From assembly GCA_002007465.1 (NCBI GenBank), contig LNAC01000275.1:2059819-2123818 (forward strand): a stretch of 64,000 nucleotides of DNA. The letters are read 5' to 3'. The notes under the pieces were generated by a model, which saw nothing but the letters and a program-made list of their open reading frames with translations, ran no database searches and had not been told where the DNA came from. Made by a program: the position numbers and the translations under genes. The stretch comes from Ailurus styani (Eukaryota; Chordata; Mammalia; Carnivora; Ailuridae). Below are positions 46,201-55,200 of the stretch, piece after piece; position 1 is the first letter of the stretch; each line of letters begins with the position of its first letter.

Positions 46201-49200
46201 CGGGTTTGCCCCTACAGGTAATGCTGTAATGCACATTGTTGTGTGTGTGTTTGGGGGGATGGAGAGTTGCTGGGTCAGGCACATTCTTCCTGGTCCCGTA
46301 GTCCCTGCCCTAGCTTTGCACCAAAGGACACTCTCTACTTCTACTCCCTTGGGCTTTCGGCGGCTGGGTCACCTTGCCAGGTTCTTGGATGGCTTTATTT
46401 GAGCCAAAGGAGACCTGTTAGGGACCCGCGGAAAGGGGTGAAAGCTGATAGGGCTGTTTGCCATCTTGCTTTCAATTTCTGGCTCCTCAAGGACAGCCTG
46501 GCTGATGGAGTCCCAGGGGACCTTGGCTGAATTTGAGCCTATTTTTGTTTTCTCAAACGGTGTGCCTCAGCGCTGACCCTCCCCAGGTCTTTGTGATTCC
46601 AGCAATGACCCTGATGTTTATAAAGCAGCCCATTAGAGAGCGCATAGGCAGGGAAGCTCTGTTGAGGCCACGCTCTTTCTGCTCACTCAGGGGGAGCCCC
46701 AGAGGAGCCGGCGCCGTGAGGGCATGCTCTCGAAATCTCCGCAATGCCTGGCCAAGAAGGGCCCCTGTGTGCATCCAAGCATGTATATGTGTCTGTTTAT
46801 GAACCCACGAGTCTACGGATGGAAAGAGCTCACGAGACTGTCTTCCCAGAGCGTCTTTGTGAAATCCTATCTCTTGAAAAGAAGAGACATCTTTCTCCCA
46901 TCACCAAGAAGTTCTTCAGCAAACTGAGGCAGGAGAGTGAGAAATGCAGAGAAATGGGGGTTCAGAAATGCCAGAGCTTGGAGGGAGTTGTTAAAAATAC
47001 AGAACCCTTGACCTTTGCTCGGGCTTGCTGTGAACCCCAGGGGGCTGGAGTCTGGGACCATTTGTAGCAAGCTCTTCCGATGATTTCTGATGAACAGTCA
47101 AGACGGCACCTTTCCCCTAATCTAACTCCCTGAATTTATAGATGAGCAGGTTGAACCCCACACATCTTGACCATGTAAGCTCTCTCTCTCTCTTTTTAAA
47201 TAAGTAATCTCTACATCCAACATGGGGCTTGAACTCATGCCCCAGAGATCAAGACGTGTTCTACCAACTGAACCAGCCAGTCATCCCTATATATTGAAGC
47301 CTACACACAGAGTCCAGGGCATGGTGCTAGCATTGGGATCAGAACCTTCCCCCCCCCCCCCCCCCCCCCGGCTTTCAGGCCAGCACTCTCTTCCTGCTCA
47401 GCTAGAGCTAGTTGGCCAAAGTTTTGAACCCTAGAGCTGGCATTCCAAAGGGAATCCAGAAAGAGTTTAGGGTGGCTTGGCCAGCAGTGGGGGCAAAGCC
47501 CTACTTTCACGTATCATCTCTGGTAGCATCCATTCCTTCCCTGTGTGAGCGCGGGTACTGGCCTTTCGCTTCCCTGGAGTCCCAGGGCTCAGCCACACCT
47601 CACTGGGCACTAGGCCCAGGGCAGTTCCGAGGGCAGGGTGACGACCCCCAGGTGAGGGTGACCAGTGCCTGCCCCTGTGGTATACAACCTGGATGACAGG
47701 TGGATCGGAATATCTAAAGAGGCTGCTCGCAGCTATTTCCTCCTACAAGGGGATTCCTTTTGTGCCAAAGCCATGCTGTGGAGCTCCTGGTCTGTTGCCA
47801 AGAGGGTTTCTTGCAGAGCTTGGTGGCATCTGGGAGACATCAGGTTTGCTTTGCTGACACCAGGCAGGGGTGGAAGGAGCAGGGAGCAGGGCCTCCGAGG
47901 CTGGGAGAGAATGGGAAGGGAGTTTGGAAGGAAGCTGGGTGTCAGCAGGGGGTAGATGGGCTGACCAGGAGAACTTCCCGAAGCTGGAATGTGCCCTCCT
48001 GCCAGCCTCCACCGCAGCAGACGGCCATGTGCGCACTGTGCACTCTGAAGAATTCCCCCGTGAGCGCCACTGTGGCTGGCAGACCGCCTCTGACCTTTAG
48101 AAGAAGGGGGAGGGAGACACATAAACTACTAACCCAGAGAGACAAAGGACCTCAGCTGAAAAGTACCAAAGACGCTCCCCTTTGCTCCCCTTTCTTCCCC
48201 ACCCACCGTCACCTTCTGCCTGCCTCCCTCCCCCCACCTCCCAGCGCGGTCTGAAATCTCCAGCCCAGCCTTGGGGGCCTGTGTTACTGCACCCGGGGGC
48301 CATAGGCAGCCATCCAAAGGCACTGGCTTCACATTCTCTTTAACAAAAGCCGGTTCTCCGCCCTCTTTCCCTTCCTCTTCTTCCTTCCCATAAATTCTGT
48401 AAAGGTAAAGTAATTTAGGCAAATCCACGCTTGCCCAAGGACTTCCATCAGGTGCCAGAGAACTGTGATGTTTAGCGACATACGGAATTCATACGATCAA
48501 CAAAATCAGGCTTTGGAAGGAATATGCAGATAGACAGTATTGCAGAACTTTCTGGTAACTCGTTTTCCCCCGTGCATATGGTCATCCTACAGACCGGATC
48601 TCACCCAGCCTTGCCTGGTACGTGAATCTTCATTTACCCGTTTAAGAAATAGATCACCTGTCTGCACATTTCTTCCGCAGCTGGATTTTGTCCACCCTGG
48701 GCAAATGGTAACGATAAGTCACAGCTTTCACTGGAGTAGGACTATTATTCACATTTTTCACGCTGGAGAAGGGAGAGCTCAGAAAGGTTAGAGGGTTTGG
48801 CCGATGTCACGGGTGAAGCAGAAGCGGCAAAGCGGGGAGGCCTCTTGACTCCTGGAGTTCTCTGCCCATTTGACTTTGTTAATGAATTGTCCCTTGCCAT
48901 GGATGTTAATGGGAAGATGGGAGTTAGTATTAATTCTTTTGCCCAACATGTGTCAAGATTAAGTGCATTTGGGGAGAAACCAACAAAGCAGAAGCCACGT
49001 GAGTTCTGTGTCCAGCGAGAGTGGAACCGGGAAAGCGGCCAGCCTTCCCCTGGCCCATTGCTCGGAATCCATGCTCGCAGGGCCTGGAATGCCGTTACCT
49101 GCGGAAGGAGGAGAAGCCACAGGAGGGAAGGACAGATTCGGGGTGGGAGTAGATCCTCTCTCTGGGGCCCCCAGCTCTTAGATTTCTAGATAGGAGGTAG

Positions 49201-52200
49201 GCTAAGGGGAAGGTGGGAAATGTCTAGGTTTTCTTCAGAATAAAGACGAGAAGAAAGCAGGGAGGCATTGTCATATGTTGGAAGATGTGGCATGTTCTGG
49301 GGGAAAGTTCCCTTTTCTTGCCAGGCCTGCGTAAGAACAGAGCCTCACTCATACTCTAAGCAAGAAGGATTAAGGGGTTTCTTTTGGATTTGGGGGGCCT
49401 ATTTTCCTAAGAGGGCTTTGAGGTTTTCCGTAGATCAGGAATCACCAACTGTTCTTTGGAGTGTGGAGGTCAGAGCATCGCACTAGGAGAAAATGCGGTT
49501 TCCTGAGAGTAAGAATCATCGAACACAAGGGTTTTCATGCTTGAATCAGGTCGTCGGTGCTCTGATCCAACAAGATCACGTCAGGGAAAAAAAGGCTACG
49601 TATGCCAAAATTAAAGTTTAAAACCAGGGTATTAATGCGTAGTCTGGAATGCAGAATGGACGTGCAGAGTTCTTTTCTCCTGAAGGGAGAAACCAGGCCA
49701 CCCAGGAAGGCAGGATAAGAGGGCAACGTTGGGACCCCAGGCCCATTGTGAAGCCCCTCTGTTGATGGCACAGGGGTGGTGTGTAGCTCCTCTACACCAG
49801 GTAGTAGACCTTCTGGGCCTCAGGTTTGCTGTTTTTTTTTTTTTAAAGATTTTATTTATTTATTTGACAGAGAGAGATCGCAAGTAGGCAGAGAGGCAGG
49901 CAGAGAGAGGAGGAAGCAGGCTCCCTGCTGAGCAGAGCCGGATGTGGGGCTCTATCCCAGGACCCTGAGATCATGACCTGAGCCGAAGGCAGAGTCTTTA
50001 ACCCACTGAGCCACCCAGGCGCCCTCTCCTTGCTTTTCTGAGCTGAGCCCCCGTCCAGGTACACGAGGTTGAGAGGTGTGGCAGGGTGCAGGACGGGAGT
50101 TCTCACGCTCCAGGCCTTCTGCGGTCTCTCCCACTTGTCTTTGGCAAAGCTTTACCTTCCATATATAGTCGGCAAACCCCCTGCTTCAGTGGTGAACCAA
50201 TTCCTGGAGTGCTACATAGCAGAGAACAGCTAATCCTTAGGGGAAGATCTCTGGGGACCCGGGAGGCCCCTATTGGTCATCTGTAAGCCCGAAGCCTTCT
50301 CCAGTGGTATGATTTGGGCTGCTAAGAACCATTTCTTAGACTGACCTTTGCACTGCAGCCCACGGAGCTGCATACATAAGTGGTTGCATAATAAATATTA
50401 TTCTGAACCTCAGTCTTGGGCAGGGAAAAAAAAATTGCAACTTGGTATTTTTGTTCTGAGGGCAAATTCCATCTGTAGTTGGAGTTCTCCATTTGGAATG
50501 TTTTCCTGCGGACCGTTCCTGTCACCTGTAAGAGGATGTATGGGAAGCACGGGGTAGTGATGGGATAAGGCCTTCATGTCCCTGGGTGTCGGTGGGGGCG
50601 GGGGAGGTGTACGGATACTTCCCCGAGTGTGGAGGGAGATGGGAGCCATTGAGAGCCACTCTATGTCCTCCTACTGTGTGCCTGGCCCTGTGTCTTCGTG
50701 CAGCATCTCCGGGAATCTGGCTGCCCCCTGGAAGTGGGTGCTGCTTGTCCGTGATTTATAGATGAGCAGTGGAAGCACAGAGAGCTTAAGTAACATGTCT
50801 GAGGCTGCACAGCTAAGTGGAGATCTGGGATTCAGTCAGGCGATGAGACTTTGGAGCCTGGGTTCTTGAGCCTGTCTGGCTGGGGATAGACCAGTCAAGG
50901 AATCAAGGCTGTTTTTGGTCTGCAAGCTTGTCTGATCTCTACCCAATCAGCTCTGTCAGTCCCTTCCCTGGTCTTGGACTTCAAGGTGCGGAGCGTCAGA
51001 ATGTGCGTCAGCAAACCAGACCCATGGATTTCTTCATCTTAATGGCATGTTCGTTGGCAGCGTTGGGATCAATAATGGAATGGGATGAAGCCTAGTCGGA
51101 ATCCAGGTGGCCTCCGTGAGGCCCAACAAACTGACCTTTACTTCAGGGAGCGTGGGACCGCCTTAGGAAAGGAAGCCAACTCTGCCCTCCTGGGAGCAGA
51201 TGGCCCTGCCGGCCCCTGTCTTCTGGGGCCCGGCGCAGGGCTGTGTTCGGACTGCGGACCTGGACGTGTGGTCCTTCCTCTATGAAAAGATGTGGAATCA
51301 TATTCGGTAACTGTATCTTAGAACTGCGCGTATCGGTATTGTAGATTAAGACTTTTTAAAAAAGTTTACCTAAAAGCATATTTTTCCTTTCGATTTTAAA
51401 ATAGACCCCCACGTTCTCTGGGCCTGCTGTGCCTAATGACAAGCCAGCCCTGCCCGGAGCCTGCAGGCCTGATGCGTATTTACCTGTGTGCATCTCGTTC
51501 ATCTAACATGTTTTCAGATGCCTCGTTCTGAGCGTCAAACGTGGGGTGACCTCTGGGACTCAGCCAGGGGATGCTGCTTTGGCCCCTGTCCGTGGTCCAG
51601 TCCCAGGAGAGCCCAGAGAAGGGGGAACAGGAGCCTGGGAGTCCTCTGGAACCGGAAGGTGGACTCGGGCTCCAGCAGTGTGCTGGGGCGGAACCCTGGT
51701 GGAGGGTCTGAGCTGAGGGAGGCGAATATAGCAGAGCTCGGATCTGCCTTATGCAGGGTCTGGGGTCTTCAGCATGGGGCTGGGGAGCTTCCAGGCCTCT
51801 GGAGAAAGCCTGACTTCTGAAGGGTAGTTTTCAGTGGGGGGCACTTTGACCTCCCAGAGGCCATTATTTTTGGTCGTCACAACTTAAGGAGGGCTCCTGG
51901 CTTCTGGTGGGGAGAGGCCCAGGGTTCTGGTGGGCATCCTGCAATGCAAAGGACAGCTCTCCAGGGGAGAATCCTCTGGTCCCAGTGTCCATAGTGCTGG
52001 GCTCGGGAGACAGGATGTGTGATGAAAGTTTGGGGTGGGTGGATGGGTCTGATCGAACACGGGGGGGACAGGACTCCCATCCAGCTTGGTGGCAAATGCT
52101 TCAAATAGGCCATCCGCTGTGGGTGGTGCTCCGTCTTCTGGAACAGGATTTAATCCGTGGTTGGTTTATTTAGGGTAAAACCCAGGCTACCCAGAGCCCT

Positions 52201-55200
52201 TGGGGAAACAGCCATTCTAGAGAGAATTTTCCGGGTCTCAGAGGACTTACTCGTTTAAATATTTCAATTTTTATTTTTCTAAAGTTTAATGATTTTGGGT
52301 AGATGTCTTTTTTTTTTTAAATGCTGAATGCGTGGCATGTTAGCCCCCTCCCCTTTGTGGACGTCCCAAGGTCATCATCATTACCCACACAGCTCTTGTT
52401 TTGGGCTTTGCGATACGGAAGTCCTCAGGGGTCGTCATCCATGGGTGTGGAGTTTTTGCGATTCACTAAATATCCCCAAAGTCCTTATGTTTGTTTTTTT
52501 TTAGTGTCCTCTTTTTCTCCCTGCCATTTGATACTTCTCGCCACTGTCCACATGCCTTCCTTCTCTCTCCTTTTAATTTTGTTGATTTTATTCTGCGGTG
52601 GCCTTGGAAACCAGACATCCAGAGACCTGGCTTGCTGGAGCCATGCTCCTCCGACCGGCAGTGTTCTTCCTGTGCCGAGTGTCCCCGTGCCCTGTGAGGA
52701 AAGCACTCGAACGGGACGACGCAGAGATGTAGTGACAGCTGTTTTGATGCTCGGGGCTTCTCTTCCTCTGGTTCTCTGGTTCTGCATTGCCGAGCGAGCA
52801 GATCACGGATACCTGAGGCAGTTGCCATCCTCATCATCGTCAAAGTGCTATCACCAGCAGGACACAGAGTTTCTGTGTTCCAGTCCTTATCTTAACTGCT
52901 TTACCTGTAACATACCCTCAGCAGTCTTGTGAAGTAGCTGTTATGATCTGATAGTTCAGGTGACAAAGTGGAGAGGTTCTGTGTGTGGGACAAATACAGC
53001 TGGCATAAAAGGTCAGGGAGCTGGGGTTTAACCCCGGAATGTCCTATCAGCCAGGGCTTGCTAGTCTGCAGGTCACGTGCTGGCTTTCTAAAGGAATGCG
53101 GCTGCAGCTGGTGAGGACTGGCCCCAGGGGCAGGTGACCAGACGGCCAGACGGCCCCGGAGTCTTCCGGAGGGCGCTCTGGGAAAGCAGGTGTCGGTTCC
53201 CCAGGGCGCACAAGCGTGTCCCTGCTCCTTAGCTAGTGAAGGAGGGAGTGACCGCCGCAGCTTGCGACAACCCAAAGTGGGCACCCCTGCCCCGCTTTTG
53301 CAGGTCAGCTCTTTCTACCGTGAAACACTTCCCAGGACAGTGGCCATCTGAGCCCACCACCCTGTGCCTGAATTCGGAGGGGACTACCAGGTCCTAAGTG
53401 CCTCGCCTGAATCCCTTGTGTAGAAATATTGTGAGAGCCATTCAGTTATGTTATCGGGGCTGTAACTTTTTGAAAGCACAAAAAAGGGAAGAGAAAATGT
53501 GCAAAATTTGTTTAGAAACACGCCCTCGGCACCTCTAGGTCTTATGGGTGCGGCTCTAGGCGCCAGCGTCTGAGGCCCCGTTGGGTCTCCTGTGTCTGCA
53601 GGGGGCTGTTTGAGTCCTGGCCCTCCTAGGGCCGTGAGGACTTGTCTCCCTGGTTATGACTCTTCCACGCCCTTCTGTTCCTCGGGCCTCCCCTGGCCGG
53701 AACGACCTGAGCCAGCGTGAGCCCGTGGTAGCGGGGGGCTGCTCTCAGAGCCCCTGCACCGGAGCTGTGCCCCCTGCAGGAGCCTCTCCCTGTTGTTGAG
53801 GGACTGGTGGCTTAGGAAGGTGGAAAGAGACTTAACAGGTGCTCCTTGGATAAGCATCTGGGTGAGGCTCCGTGCTTTGCGGCAAACGGAAAGTCCAGAG
53901 TTGAGCCGGTTCCTGTTCTCGGGGCTCCTGTTCTCAGTGTGCATGGGCAGACACGGGAATGAGTCAGGGCCGCTGGGGGCAGTGCTGGAGCAGCCGTGGG
54001 CCTGAGTTGGGGGCACACGAGAAGGGGGCAGGTGGGCAAATGAGTGACAGCGCAGGGGTGTCCAACCGTGGGTCCTGGTGGTGGCTCTTCCCCCTTCTCA
54101 CTCTCTCACTGGATGTGGCCTGGCCCCGAGGATCTCTGGCATTAGTTTTAAAAACGGACCAAATCTGTGCCCTTTTAGGCCAGAGATGGTGAAGACCTTA
54201 ACCTGGAGGTTCTGGTGGGTGGGTCTGGGAGGTCTTTCTAGGGGAGAATGTTGGCTCCAGAAGGACTTAATGCCATTCCCTGGTGAGAGCCTTGCAGACA
54301 CGTTGCTCCTTCCGTGCTCCTTCGCACCTCTCCGGACGGAGGCAGAACCCACAAGGCCTCCCAGGCGTTTTGCTGGAGTCAGCAGGCCTGTGTTCCATTG
54401 CCAGATTCGTGGTCTCGGTGTCTGTGTGCCTTGACTTGTGCATCTGTCAAAGTTGGGGTGGCGCCCCCCCCCGAGTTGCCGCAAACCTGAAATCGATAGT
54501 CCGTGTAAATTGCTTAGCACAGTCGCGTGGATACCAGTGGTCTCCATCTTCGGGGGTTCAGACCGGCCCTGGGGGCCCCGCCGCTCTGGAAACAGCACCT
54601 AGAGTTCTTCCCTTCCTCTCTCTGCAGACAACGGTGACGAGCACTCTGAAGGAGGTCTGGTTGAGAACCACGTGGACGGGACCGTGAACCTGTTGGGCGG
54701 TGGAGGCGGTGCTGGTCGGAAGCCCCTCAAGTCAGGCATGAAGGAGCTGGCTGTGTTCCGGGAGAAGGTCACCGAGCAGCACCGGCAGATGGGCAAGGGG
54801 GGCAAGCATCACCTCGGTCTGGATGAGCCCAAGAAGCTGCGGCCGCCGCCTGCCAGGGTCAGAGGGGCCGGGTCTGCGTGGAGGGGTGGGAGGTCTCGCA
54901 CTGGAGGAGGGCACCCGGTACCTCCGTGTCCTGTGTTGCCTGTAGGCAAAGCACTTGCCTTTCTGGTTCTGCCACTAGCATAGTCAGGGACCTTCAGGCC
55001 GATCAGTGTCTCTTTTGGGGACCTCAGTATCTTTGGCTATGAAAGAGATGGGGTATACAGTTTCTTGAAGTCCCCTTCTTCTGAAACCTCCACATTTCTG
55101 CTTGGCTTCAGGGCATAGGCAAGGGAAGGGCTGCTAGAGGTGGACTTGACCTTGAAGTTGCTCGAGCTTGCTGAGATGTGTTCCTCTCACTCAGCTGCCC

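Larger units (their letters stand above)
34263..54627 (+). other. IGFBP2: IGFBP2 intron 1 (20.4 kb)
   Basis: Bounded by gtaacg and tctctgcag. Long first introns are typical of this gene family. It contains a promoter-like element near 37.2 kb, CAN-SINEs, MIR, L2, L1 and hAT fragments listed separately. No additional exon is supported by the sequence. Confidence 0.95.
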